A stretch of DNA of 11,915 nt from Bacteroidota bacterium. Lineage in GTDB: Bacteria; Bacteroidota; Bacteroidia; Flavobacteriales; Flavobacteriaceae. The notes beneath the pieces are model-generated. The model had not been told where the DNA came from. It worked only from the letters and a program-made list of their open reading frames with translations, and did not search any database. Shown piece after piece: positions 1-5,923 of the stretch. Location of the stretch: positions 1-11,915 of the forward strand of contig SBFL01000313.1 in NCBI GenBank assembly GCA_006227965.1, read 5' to 3'. Each line of letters begins with the position of its first letter. The first letter of the stretch is position 1. The position numbers and the translations under genes were made by a program.

Positions 1-1
1 G

Positions 2-1015
2 GAGAAATTTCCGCTATCCTCCGGGACAGACAACCTGCTGATCAAAGGATCCCTGATTGCAGATGATTCCCTCTCCGAGGCGGTAAAGGGCCTCAATTCG
101 GGGGAGGCGCTTTGGGATGGGACGCAGATGCTTGCCTGCCGCAGTTCCTCGGCTGAAAAAGCCATGGATTACCAATCCTTCACAAGAAAAAACTATACCC
201 TGGCCTATCGGGAGATCCGCAATACCTGGGATGTGTTCTCCCTCAACGGCATTGCCCTGGAGGAAGACTTTCAACTCCTGACCTCGGGAAGGACCTCTTC
301 CGCCCTGTCCGAATCAAACCGGGTCATACATCCGGAGCGCATTTTCCTGGAGGAAGACGCCTCTGTAGAGCACAGTATTTTGAATGCCACGGATGGGCCG
401 ATCTACATTGGAAGAGCAGCAACCGTGATGGAGGGTAGTATGATACGCGGTGGTTTTGCCCTGGGCGAACACAGCGTGGTGAAAATGGGCGCCAAGATCT
501 ATGGCCCTACCTCCACAGGTCCCCGCTGCAAGATCGGAGGAGAGATCAATAACTCCGTCCTATTCGGGTACTCCAACAAAGGGCATGACGGGTTCCTGGG
601 AAATTCAGTCCTGGGTGAATGGTGCAACCTGGGGGCTGATACCAATAATTCCAATCTGAAGAACAATTACGCCCAGGTGCGGCTCTGGAACTATGAGTCC
701 GAACGGTTCGACCAGACGGGGTTGCAATTCTGCGGACTGGTCATGGGAGACCACAGCAAATGTGCCATCAATACCATGTTCAATACGGGAACGGTTGTGG
801 GGGTAGGCTGTAATATCTTTTCGGCCGGTTTTCCCAGGAATTTCATTCCCAGCTTCAGCTGGGGAGGGAATTCGGGTTTCAGCACCTATCTTCCCAAGAA
901 AGCTTTTGAGGCGGCCAAAGTGGCCATGGCTCGTCGGGAGGTTTCCTTCACCGAAGCGGACGAGCGGTTGCTCCTTCGGGTTTTCGAGGAAAGCGCAAAA
1001 TATCGCAAATCCTGA
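2..1015 (+). CDS. GlmU-like sugar nucleotidyltransferase / acyltransferase, 3' part (5' end outside window)
   Basis: The frame is open from the window edge and ends at TGA 1013-1015, so 337 C-terminal residues are visible and the true start lies upstream; the ATG at 128 is internal. From about visible residue 106 to 285 the protein is a left-handed beta-helix of hexapeptide repeats, with short I/V/L-G-x-x repeats such as PIYIGRAATV and the segments GGEINNSVLFGYSNKGHDGF and GEWCNLGADTNNSNLKNNYA. This matches the C-terminal acyltransferase half of the 'alternative GlmU' proteins of Bacteroidota, which are about 390 residues long, carry an N-terminal nucleotidyltransferase domain and are thought to supply UDP-GlcNAc for cell wall and surface sugars. 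The N-terminal catalytic motifs are not in the window. The family assignment is confident; the exact substrate is inferred. The next gene follows after 80 bases but has its own promoter element. Confidence 0.85.
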   Translation, partial: EKFPLSSGTDNLLIKGSLIADDSLSEAVKGLNSGEALWDGTQMLACRSSSAEKAMDYQSFTRKNYTLAYREIRNTWDVFSLNGIALEEDFQLLTSGRTSSALSESNRVIHPERIFLEEDASVEHSILNATDGPIYIGRAATVMEGSMIRGGFALGEHSVVKMGAKIYGPTSTGPRCKIGGEINNSVLFGYSNKGHDGFLGNSVLGEWCNLGADTNNSNLKNNYAQVRLWNYESERFDQTGLQFCGLVMGDHSKCAINTMFNTGTVVGVGCNIFSAGFPRNFIPSFSWGGNSGFSTYLPKKAFEAAKVAMARREVSFTEADERLLLRVFEESAKYRKS

Positions 1016-1060
1016 GCTTCCTGACCAGGGTGCCTGTGCCTGCGGAGCTTTTCATTTTTT
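1015..1060 (+). terminator. Possible weak terminator after the GlmU-like gene
   Basis: AGCT(T)CC at 1015-1021 can pair with GGAGCT at 1044-1049, with one bulged T and a long loop. TTTCATTTTTT follows. The stem is short and overlaps the stop codon, so this is only a candidate. Confidence 0.3.
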
Positions 1061-1062
1061 GG

Positions 1063-1070
1063 TATCTTTG
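1063..1070 (+). promoter_or_regulatory. Bacteroidota -7 promoter element upstream of mtaB
   Basis: TATCTTTG matches TAnnTTTG exactly and is followed by GCAG, a common flavobacterial context. It lies 25 bases before the mtaB ATG at 1096, leaving a very short leader. No clear TTTG is seen 19-21 bases upstream, so the -33 element is weak or missing. Confidence 0.65.
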
Positions 1071-1095
1071 CAGCCTTAAATCCACGTAATTCGGT

Positions 1096-2424
1096 ATGCA
1101 GCGTAAAGTGGCCTATTACACCCTAGGGTGTAAACTGAATTTTTCGGAAACCTCGACCATTGCCAGGGACCTGGAGAAAGAGGGATTCCGGCGGGTGGAA
1201 TTCTCCGAACCGGCAGATCTTTATGTTATCAATACCTGTTCGGTTACTGAGAATGCGGACAAGAAATTCCGATCCGTTGTCCGCAGGGCCCAGCAGGCCA
1301 ACCCAGAGGGATATGTGGCAGTGGTTGGCTGTTACGCCCAGCTCCAACCTGAGGAAATTGCAGCAATCCCCGGAGTTGACCTTGTACTTGGGGCCACAGA
1401 GAAATTCAACCTGAGTACCTATTTAACGGATCTGGAAAAGGAGGAATCCGGACAGGTGCATTCCTGTGAGATAGGCCAGGCCGACTTTTACGTTGGCAGT
1501 TATGCCATCGGAGACCGGACACGCGCCTTTCTCAAGGTACAGGACGGGTGTGACTACAAATGCACCTATTGTACCATACCCCTTGCCCGGGGTATTTCCA
1601 GGAGTGATACCCTGGGGAACGTCCTTAGAAACGCCGCTGATATTTCCAGGCAGGGGATCAAGGAGATCGTACTTACAGGAGTGAATATCGGGGATTACGG
1701 GAAGGGCGAATTCGGAAACAAGAAACACGAACACACGTTCCTGGAACTGATACAGGCCCTGGATGCCACTCCCGGGATCGAACGGCTCAGGATTTCTTCA
1801 ATAGAGCCCAACCTCCTGCGAAATGAAACCATAGATTTTGTGGCGCAGAGCCGGAATTTCGTACCCCATTTTCACATCCCGCTTCAAAGCGGAAGCAATG
1901 AAATCCTGAAACTCATGCGGCGTCGTTACCTCAGGGAGCTCTACGTGGAACGGGTGGCCCGGATTCGCAAAACCATGCCGGATGCCTGCATAGGGGTGGA
2001 TGTGATTGTGGGTTTTCCTGGGGAGACGGAAGAACACTTCAGGGAGACCTATGAGTTTCTTCTCGGACTTGACATCTCCTACCTGCATGTGTTTACTTAT
2101 TCGGAACGGGCGGATACCCCGGCGGCTTCGATGGAGGGGGCTGTGCCTATGTCCGTTCGTCAAAAACGCAGTAAAATGCTCCGAAGCCTTTCGGTGAAAA
2201 AGCGCAGACAGTTCTACCAGAGTCAGTTGGGGACCGCCCGCACAGTGCTTTTTGAGGGAGAGAATAAAATGGGGTATATCCACGGGTTTACCGAGAATTA
2301 CGTAAAGGTTAAGGCGCCCTGGGACCCTGCCCTGATCAATACCCTGCACCAGGTCACGCTCTCGGAAATCGATTCAGACGGATTAGTTCGTTTCAGGGAG
2401 TCAGAGGCAGTACAACTCACATAA
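1096..2424 (+). CDS. mtaB: tRNA (t6A37-C2) methylthiotransferase MtaB
   Basis: This radical-SAM enzyme adds a methylthio group to N6-threonylcarbamoyladenosine at position 37 of ANN-decoding tRNAs, giving ms2t6A. The 442 residues show the usual order. The N-terminal methylthiotransferase (UPF0004) domain has cluster cysteines C12 (LGCK), C48 (NTCSVT) and C79 (GCYAQ). The radical-SAM cluster motif C152-x3-C156-x2-C159 follows (GCDYKCTYCTIP), then PLQSGS and GVDVIVGFPGET, and a C-terminal TRAM-like region. The TLGCKLN opening and CTYCTIPLARG favour MtaB over MiaB and RimO. The ATG at 1096 directly precedes the first conserved strand, and there is no recognisable Shine-Dalgarno sequence, as is usual in this phylum. 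The gene is probably monocistronic, with a -7 element just upstream and a terminator immediately after the stop. Confidence 0.93.
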   Translation: MQRKVAYYTLGCKLNFSETSTIARDLEKEGFRRVEFSEPADLYVINTCSVTENADKKFRSVVRRAQQANPEGYVAVVGCYAQLQPEEIAAIPGVDLVLGATEKFNLSTYLTDLEKEESGQVHSCEIGQADFYVGSYAIGDRTRAFLKVQDGCDYKCTYCTIPLARGISRSDTLGNVLRNAADISRQGIKEIVLTGVNIGDYGKGEFGNKKHEHTFLELIQALDATPGIERLRISSIEPNLLRNETIDFVAQSRNFVPHFHIPLQSGSNEILKLMRRRYLRELYVERVARIRKTMPDACIGVDVIVGFPGETEEHFRETYEFLLGLDISYLHVFTYSERADTPAASMEGAVPMSVRQKRSKMLRSLSVKKRRQFYQSQLGTARTVLFEGENKMGYIHGFTENYVKVKAPWDPALINTLHQVTLSEIDSDGLVRFRESEAVQLT

Positions 2425-2426
2425 AA

Positions 2427-2448
2427 AACCCGGCAACAGAGCCGGGTT
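2427..2448. terminator. Bidirectional intrinsic terminator between mtaB and the GNAT-like gene
   Basis: AACCCGGC (2427-2434) and GCCGGGTT (2441-2448) form a perfect 8-bp stem with a 6-base loop, two bases after the mtaB stop. On the - strand it is followed by TTTTTT, ideal for ending the convergent gene at 2472. On the + strand an AT-rich stretch with T runs follows. Confidence 0.88.
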
Positions 2449-2471
2449 ATATCTTTATATTGTGATTGGTT

Positions 2472-2765
2472 TCAGATCCGAATGCCGACGGGCAACATTC
2501 CCTTATACTGCCTGTTTTTCCTGAGGAACCCAGCAATTTGCGGACTTGTGGGGACCACGCGAAGGTTCTGCTCCTGAATATGGTTAAGAACTGATTTGAT
2601 GAACTCTTCTTTGAAACCTTCCTGTTCTATTTCCTCGGGAATAACCAGTTTGGTGAGAAATATCTTGCGCTCCTGGGATGAGTATTCAATTTTAGCCAGA
2701 TGCCCATTCACCCGGGCTTCAAATTGACGCAGGAAACTGTTATCCTTAATGGCCAGATCACTCAT
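2472..2765 (-). CDS. Small GNAT-fold protein (COG2388 / Acetyltransf_CG-like)
   Basis: This 97-residue protein resembles the short stand-alone GNAT proteins of the COG2388 / YjdJ type. A central beta hairpin (about 14-40) is followed by a helix (about 50-65), and the ending VVPTSPQIAGFLRKNRQYKG resembles the family's typical 'P-x-C/S-P-x-x-x-x-F-x-x-x-x-x-Y' tail. In typical members the turn before the main helix is R-G-x-G-x-G and binds the acetyl-CoA pyrophosphate. Here the same place reads E47-Q-E-G-F-K52, with only the middle glycine kept, so catalysis is doubtful. The biological substrate is unknown. The ATG is at 2763-2765 on the - strand. The gene is transcribed towards mtaB and stops before a shared terminator. 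Its leader is unusually structured (2798-2863). Confidence 0.75.
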   Translation of the reverse strand: MSDLAIKDNSFLRQFEARVNGHLAKIEYSSQERKIFLTKLVIPEEIEQEGFKEEFIKSVLNHIQEQNLRVVPTSPQIAGFLRKNRQYKGMLPVGIRI

Positions 2766-2797
2766 ATAGTTTGATTTAATTTTGGTTTCAGATAAAA

Positions 2798-2824
2798 AAA
2801 TTACGAACTATGCGATCGTAATTT
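2798..2824 (-). promoter_or_regulatory. Terminator-like hairpin in the leader of the GNAT-like gene (possible attenuator or operator)
   Basis: AAATTACGA (2798-2806) and TCGTAATTT (2816-2824) are a perfect 9-bp inverted repeat with a 9-base loop. Read on the - strand it runs straight into a T tract (7 Ts, three of them in the stem), 33 bases before the start codon. The shape is that of a weak AU-rich intrinsic terminator or a protein-binding palindrome. Confidence 0.45.
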
Positions 2825-2863
2825 GCCCGCAAAAAAAACTGCCTGAATAAGGATTTGGGCAAA
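2822..2863 (-). repeat. Second inverted repeat in the same leader, overlapping the first
   Basis: TTTGCCC (2822-2828) and GGGCAAA (2857-2863) are perfect 7-bp partners around a 28-base loop. The TTT at 2822-2824 is shared with the hairpin at 2798-2824, so the two structures cannot both form in full. In - strand transcription this one would form first. Confidence 0.4.
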
Positions 2864-2878
2864 AATTATGGCAGACTT

Positions 2879-2886
2879 CAAAGGTA
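2879..2886 (-). promoter_or_regulatory. -7 promoter element for the GNAT-like gene
   Basis: On the - strand this reads TACCTTTG, an exact TAnnTTTG match, 114 bases upstream of the start codon. It implies a leader of roughly 100 bases that contains both inverted repeats. I see no matching -33 TTTG. Confidence 0.55.
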
Positions 2887-2923
2887 CTAAAAATAATGCT
2901 AAAAACCTAAGAAATAGGACGTT

Positions 2924-3610
2924 TTGAATCCGGAATCAACTGCAAAGATTCACGTATACTTTATGCCGGGCCTGGCTGCAAGTCCGGACATCTTCGAGTA
3001 CATAAAGCTTCCCCCCGGGGAATTCGAAATGCACTACCTGGAGTGGTTCCTTCCCGAGCCGGGCATGAGTCTGGTGGAATATGCCCGGAGGATGTCGGAA
3101 TTCGTCACTTACCCGGACCCGGTACTGGTAGGGGTATCCTTCGGAGGGATGCTGGTTCAGGAAATGATGTCCTTTCTGAAACCCAGAAAGGTCATTATCG
3201 TCTCCAGTATAAAGTGCCTTGGCGAAATGCCCCGAAGGCTGCTGCTGGCAAGATATACCAAGCTTCATAAACTTCTGCCTACAGGTATGATCAATAATGT
3301 GGAGGTCCTTGCGCGATTCGCATTCGGGGATCCGGTCCGCAGGAGGCTGGAGCTGTACGAACGGTATCTGGGATTGAGGGACAAAGACTACCTGGACTGG
3401 TCTATCGACAGGCTCGTGCACTGGGATCGGCAGCAACCTGAGCCGGGATTGATCCACATTCACGGCGAACAGGACTCTGTTTTTCCCATGGGTTATATCG
3501 GTCCATGTCTTCCAGTGCCCGGGGGAACACACACCATGATTATTCACCGGCACAAATGGTTTAATGAGCGATTGCCGTCGATTATTTTGCAGGATGCAGG
3601 GACTATTTAA
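2924..3610 (+). CDS. Alpha/beta hydrolase (TTG start)
   Basis: This 228-residue protein has a plausible complete hydrolase triad: nucleophile S72 in the elbow GVSFGG, acid D184 in HGEQDSVFP, and base H203 in GGTHTM. The first strand plus oxyanion turn is HVYFMPGLAAS. Substrate and pathway cannot be told from sequence; esterase or thioesterase activity is possible. An in-frame TAG at 2915-2917 limits the start. TTG 2924 is the only initiation codon that keeps the first beta strand, preceded by AGGA at 2916-2919 with a short 4-base spacing. The next candidate, ATG 2963, would cut that strand. No TAnnTTTG element is obvious upstream on this strand. The gene ends just before the promoter element of the following lytic transglycosylase gene, whose -33 lies inside this coding sequence. 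Confidence 0.82.
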   Translation: MNPESTAKIHVYFMPGLAASPDIFEYIKLPPGEFEMHYLEWFLPEPGMSLVEYARRMSEFVTYPDPVLVGVSFGGMLVQEMMSFLKPRKVIIVSSIKCLGEMPRRLLLARYTKLHKLLPTGMINNVEVLARFAFGDPVRRRLELYERYLGLRDKDYLDWSIDRLVHWDRQQPEPGLIHIHGEQDSVFPMGYIGPCLPVPGGTHTMIIHRHKWFNERLPSIILQDAGTI

Positions 3611-3618
3611 TACCTTTG
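3586..3618 (+). promoter_or_regulatory. Promoter of the lytic transglycosylase gene
   Basis: TTTG (3586-3589), a 21-base spacer and TACCTTTG (3611-3618) fit the Bacteroidota consensus TTTG-N19-21-TAnnTTTG. The -33 part lies within the last codons of the hydrolase gene and the -7 part starts on the base after its stop codon. The ATG is 25 bases downstream. Confidence 0.75.
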
Positions 3619-3643
3619 AGGGGTAACTAATAACCTGTTTCCC

Positions 3644-4603
3644 ATGCGATTCCTAAAAAACAGCCTTATGTTCCTGGGGGTACTGATGGTGCTCAGTACC
3701 CTGATTTTTGCCGTCCAGCAAGGGATGGCGCCCGATGGTGAACAACCCCTCTCTGGTCCGTCTGCAAATGAGGAGAGGAGTGTGGATCCCTCCTATCAGA
3801 TTTCGGCTATCGATATCCCTGAGGACCTCAATTTTGCAGGTGAGTCGGTCCCACAGGAGGATCCGGAAATTCTGGAACGCATTGACCGGGAGTTTCTCGT
3901 AAATACCTACTGGCAGTCTAATGCCCTGCTGCTCATGAAGCGGGCACATAAATACTTCCCTGTCATTGAGCCTATTCTGGCCAAAAACGGGATTCCGGAG
4001 GATTTCAAATACCTCGCCGTGGCCGAAAGCGGGTTGCAAAACGTGGTTTCCTCTGCCGGCGCCACCGGGTTCTGGCAAATAATGAAGGCCACAGGAAAGG
4101 AATACGGCCTCGAGGTAAACACGAATGTGGATGAGCGCTACCACCTGGAAAAAGCGACAGAAGTCGCCTGCCAGTACCTGAATAAGTACCGGGAGAAATA
4201 CGGCAGCTGGACACTTGCGGCTGCCGCTTACAATGCTGGCACCGGGGCCATTGACCGGTATATGGATATTCAGAAGGCCAGCGGGTATTACGACCTGCTT
4301 CTCGGGCAGGAAACCGGGCGCTATGTCTTCCGGATCCTGGCCATTAAGGAAATTCTCTCAAACCCTCAGAAATATGGGTTTATCATAGGGGAAAAAGATC
4401 TCTATAAGAATGTTCCCACCTTCCAGGTAGAAGTGGATACCGCGGTGAGCAGTTTTGCGGATTTCGCAAACCGCTATGGCATCAGCTATAAAATCCTGAA
4501 ACGGCACAATCCCTGGTTGCGGGAACCTCATCTGAATAACGCTTCCCAGAAAAAATATCAGATCGCCATCCCTCTGAAGGGGTACTACAAGGTAGGGCCC
4601 TGA
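3644..4603 (+). CDS. Membrane-bound lytic murein transglycosylase, MltD-like (SLT domain)
   Basis: This family cleaves the MurNAc-GlcNAc bond of peptidoglycan, forming 1,6-anhydroMurNAc, and serves wall turnover or insertion of envelope complexes. The 319 residues begin with a signal sequence or membrane anchor (MRFLKN, then a hydrophobic run at about 8-24). No lipobox cysteine is visible. After a low-complexity linker the SLT domain spans about 100-235: the catalytic glutamate is E128 in YLAVAESGL, followed by SSAGATGFWQIM and the AAAAYNAGTGAI signature. The C-terminal part (about 260-316) resembles the region after the SLT domain in MltD, where LysM repeats normally follow; at most one degenerate LysM-like segment is present (FADFANRYGISYKILKRHNP). 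It has its own promoter and is not clearly in an operon with the hydrolase. Confidence 0.88.
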   Translation: MRFLKNSLMFLGVLMVLSTLIFAVQQGMAPDGEQPLSGPSANEERSVDPSYQISAIDIPEDLNFAGESVPQEDPEILERIDREFLVNTYWQSNALLLMKRAHKYFPVIEPILAKNGIPEDFKYLAVAESGLQNVVSSAGATGFWQIMKATGKEYGLEVNTNVDERYHLEKATEVACQYLNKYREKYGSWTLAAAAYNAGTGAIDRYMDIQKASGYYDLLLGQETGRYVFRILAIKEILSNPQKYGFIIGEKDLYKNVPTFQVEVDTAVSSFADFANRYGISYKILKRHNPWLREPHLNNASQKKYQIAIPLKGYYKVGP

Positions 4604-4612
4604 ACCCGCCTT

Positions 4613-4628
4613 CTGTCCGGCCGGACAG
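4613..4628 (+). terminator. 16-bp perfect palindrome after the lytic transglycosylase gene
   Basis: CTGTCCGGCCGGACAG begins nine bases after the stop codon and can form a 6-bp GC-rich stem with a GGCC loop, followed by CTTTAAAA. The T tract is poor, so termination is plausible but not certain; it could also be a protein-binding site. Confidence 0.45.
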
Positions 4629-4768
4629 CTTTAAAAGGAACTTAAGTGGTTGGCGGATCGTGCCGGTACAAAACGGGTTGCTTACCGCCCCTTTCGGTTT
4701 TAGTTTCCATAAATTCGATGCAGGGCGGACCAACTTGATTTAAGGCTACCACTCAGATAGTTCCATGC

Positions 4769-4794
4769 GCAGTCAGGAACGGCGGAATGACTGC
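4769..4794. repeat. Inverted repeat GCAGTCA-N12-TGACTGC
   Basis: Two perfect 7-base arms (4769-4775 and 4788-4794) flank a 12-base spacer. There is no T tract directly after it on either strand, so it is a hairpin of unknown role in the 3' intergenic interval. Confidence 0.45.
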
Positions 4795-4806
4795 TGGCTT
4801 ATTTCA

Positions 4807-4855
4807 GGGGGATGGGCTAGATTGGAGTGGGGTGGGGGAGGGGTCCCCTGTTGGG
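4807..4855 (+). other. G-rich tract with G-quadruplex potential
   Basis: G runs lie at 4807-4811, 4814-4816, 4829-4832, 4834-4838, 4840-4843 and 4853-4855. The three consecutive runs from 4829 to 4843 are separated by single bases. The fourth run needs a longer loop (9 bases downstream or 12 upstream), so a canonical short-loop quadruplex is not met. Confidence 0.4.
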
Positions 4856-4904
4856 CAACACTTTTTGTGCCCCCAAATCCCATAATCAACCGGCCATAAG
4901 GGTC

Positions 4905-5420
4905 TCAGATGCGCTTGAGCTGCTGCTGCATCATCTTGATCTGCTCTCCCAGCATGTTGTTTTTGTCCAGTTTTTTGGCCTCCTGCAGCAGGGTGGTAGC
5001 CTCACGCTTGCGGCGCTTCTGCATGGCGATCCCGGCCAGGCTCAGTTTGGCCATCGCCAGGTCATAATCCATATTCAACCCCAGTTTCAGCGCTTTGCGG
5101 AAATATTTCTCCGCCTGGGTCAGGTTTTTCTGCGAGAAGATAATCCCGTAGAGATAATTGTAGTATCCCTGCTGCTTGGTGGTCAGGGCCGCCTGAGGAT
5201 TCCTGATTTTATTCAGCCATTTTTCAGTCCCCTCGAGGTCCTGTTTGCGCATGCGCAGAAAAGCGAGTAAGATAACTTCATTCCTGAAGTAGAGGAAGAC
5301 AAAAATAAGGGCCAGAAGAATCAGAGCAATCCCATTTCCGATTTCTCCCTCTGCAAATTGATACCCGGCAAAGGCGACTATTAGAAAGGCCAAAACCAGT
5401 TTTATGTTTTTATGGAACAT
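4905..5420 (-). CDS. Two-TM tetratricopeptide-repeat protein of unknown function
   Basis: This 171-residue protein has two predicted membrane helices (about residues 7-23 and 28-47) joined by a short acidic turn, then a basic segment (FLRMRKQDLEG). A soluble helical part follows, with TPR-like units at about 84-116 (YLYGIIFSQKNLTQAEKYFR) and 120-152 (AMAKLSLAGIAMQKRRKREA). The last 15 residues are glutamine-rich and may be a short coiled coil. The positive-inside rule suggests that the TPR part faces the cytoplasm. Such proteins usually act as scaffolds; no catalytic motif is present and no specific function is recognised. ATG is at 5418-5420 on the - strand. It is divergent from rpmH, with a leader of about 150 bases, and convergent with the lytic transglycosylase gene. 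Confidence 0.8.
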   Translation of the reverse strand: MFHKNIKLVLAFLIVAFAGYQFAEGEIGNGIALILLALIFVFLYFRNEVILLAFLRMRKQDLEGTEKWLNKIRNPQAALTTKQQGYYNYLYGIIFSQKNLTQAEKYFRKALKLGLNMDYDLAMAKLSLAGIAMQKRRKREATTLLQEAKKLDKNNMLGEQIKMMQQQLKRI

Positions 5421-5432
5421 GTGTTCGATTGA

Positions 5433-5504
5433 TTATTCGGTGTACAACTTTTGGATAAATTGGATATCCTGAGATCCGATTGCCGATGCGGCAACGAAGT
5501 CCAT
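5433..5504 (-). other. Possible 23-codon upstream ORF in the leader of the TPR gene
   Basis: On the - strand an ATG at 5502-5504 opens a frame of 23 residues (MDFVAASAIGSQ, then DIQFIQKLYTE) that ends with TAA at 5433-5435, 12 bases before the TPR start codon. The same frame could begin at GTG 5550-5552, giving 39 residues. It lies downstream of the putative promoter. Coding status is not established; it may be chance. Confidence 0.25.
5480..5494. repeat. Short inverted repeat in the TPR gene leader
   Basis: TTGCCG (5480-5485) and CGGCAA (5489-5494) are perfect 6-bp partners around a 3-base loop. They would fold in the leader RNA of the TPR gene, inside the possible upstream ORF. Confidence 0.35.
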
Positions 5505-5574
5505 TCGAACAGGCCTGAAATCAATGCATCCGCAAGATTTTATTTCTGCCACAGAGCTTCCAAAAGATCCCCTG

Positions 5575-5582
5575 CAAAAGTA
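5575..5582 (-). promoter_or_regulatory. -7 promoter element for the TPR gene
   Basis: The - strand reads TACTTTTG, a TAnnTTTG match, 155 bases upstream of the TPR start codon. The surrounding GCAAAAGTACTAAAAA on the + strand resembles the context of the GNAT gene element at 2879. No clear -33 element is visible. Confidence 0.5.
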
Positions 5583-5614
5583 CTAAAAACAATTCGAAAA
5601 AAAATTTATCTCAA

Positions 5615-5645
5615 TTTGGGAAAGCAAAAACTCTTCGTATATTTG
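5615..5645 (+). promoter_or_regulatory. rpmH promoter
   Basis: TTTG (5615-5618), a 19-base spacer and TATATTTG (5638-5645) fit the Bacteroidota sigma-A consensus in both elements and spacing. An A/T-rich tract (5583-5610) lies upstream. The expected leader is about 50 bases. Confidence 0.82.
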
Positions 5646-5704
5646 CGCCCAGATTTTGCAAAGGCGTTGAGGCCTGAACCGAACAGCGGTAAATACTGTC
5701 ACCC

Positions 5705-5863
5705 ATGAAAAGAACATTTCAGCCATCGAAAAGAAAACGCAGGAACAAGCACGGGTTCCGTGAGCGTATGGCATCTGCCAATGGCAGAAAGGTTTTGGCC
5801 CGAAGGAGAGCAAAAGGACGTAAAAGGTTAAGTGTTTCTTCAGAGCCCAGGCATAAGAAATAA
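5705..5863 (+). CDS. rpmH: 50S ribosomal protein bL34
   Basis: This short gene encodes 52 residues beginning [20 protein letters not shown] and ending [12 protein letters not shown], the full bL34 pattern (TFQPSxRKRxxxHGFRxRM...GRKVLxxRRxKGRxxL). It is a small, very basic protein that binds 23S rRNA in the large subunit. The length and the C-terminal extension past the KGRKRLS block fit Bacteroidota versions. A strong promoter sits 60 bases upstream and a strong terminator 28 bases downstream, so it is probably transcribed mainly alone. In many bacteria rpmH lies beside rnpA and dnaA; neither is here, and the neighbours are a divergent TPR gene and carB. Confidence 0.97.
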   Translation: MKRTFQPSKRKRRNKHGFRERMASANGRKVLARRRAKGRKRLSVSSEPRHKK

Positions 5864-5890
5864 TGGTTGTCCCATTTTCAGAAATATTTC

Positions 5891-5923
5891 AGGTGTTACT
5901 TGTTAAAGTAGCACCTTTTTTTT
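5891..5923 (+). terminator. Strong intrinsic terminator between rpmH and carB
   Basis: AGGTGTTACTT (5891-5901) pairs with AAGTAGCACCT (5906-5916) over 11 positions, one of them a G-U wobble, with a GTTA loop. A run of eight Ts follows (5916-5923). It ends 28 bases before the carB ATG, so it could also limit read-through into carB. Confidence 0.92.

Larger units (their letters stand above)
4604..4904. other. 300-base noncoding interval between convergent genes
   Basis: I see no credible gene here. It holds the palindrome at 4613-4628 and a weak ACCG/CGGT hairpin followed by TTTTAGTTT near 4685-4708. A 7-bp inverted repeat GCAGTCA/TGACTGC lies at 4769-4794, and a G-rich tract at 4807-4855. GGGC(AA)CAC-TTTTT-GTGCCC near 4853-4873 may be the terminator of the TPR gene. 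A small RNA is possible but unsupported. Confidence 0.5.

Noticed and set aside
128-1015. ATG at 128 as the true start of the first gene
   Set aside because: The same frame is open to the window edge, and the upstream residues fit the GlmU-like family, so the gene starts outside the window.
1798-2349. A 183-codon - strand frame inside mtaB
   Set aside because: It is antisense to the conserved radical-SAM coding sequence and has no domain of its own.
2936-3553. A 205-codon - strand frame opposite the hydrolase gene
   Set aside because: The + strand frame has a full Ser-Asp-His triad at the right spacing; the - strand frame has no such support.
4604-4904. A tRNA or other standard RNA gene in the long intergenic gap
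   Set aside because: I found no cloverleaf, no T-loop consensus (GGTTCGAxxC) and no recognisable known RNA family.
5451-5708. An 85-codon + strand frame upstream of rpmH
   Set aside because: It runs through the rpmH promoter and ends by overlapping the rpmH start. No family signature is recognised, and the leader of the divergent TPR gene explains the region better.
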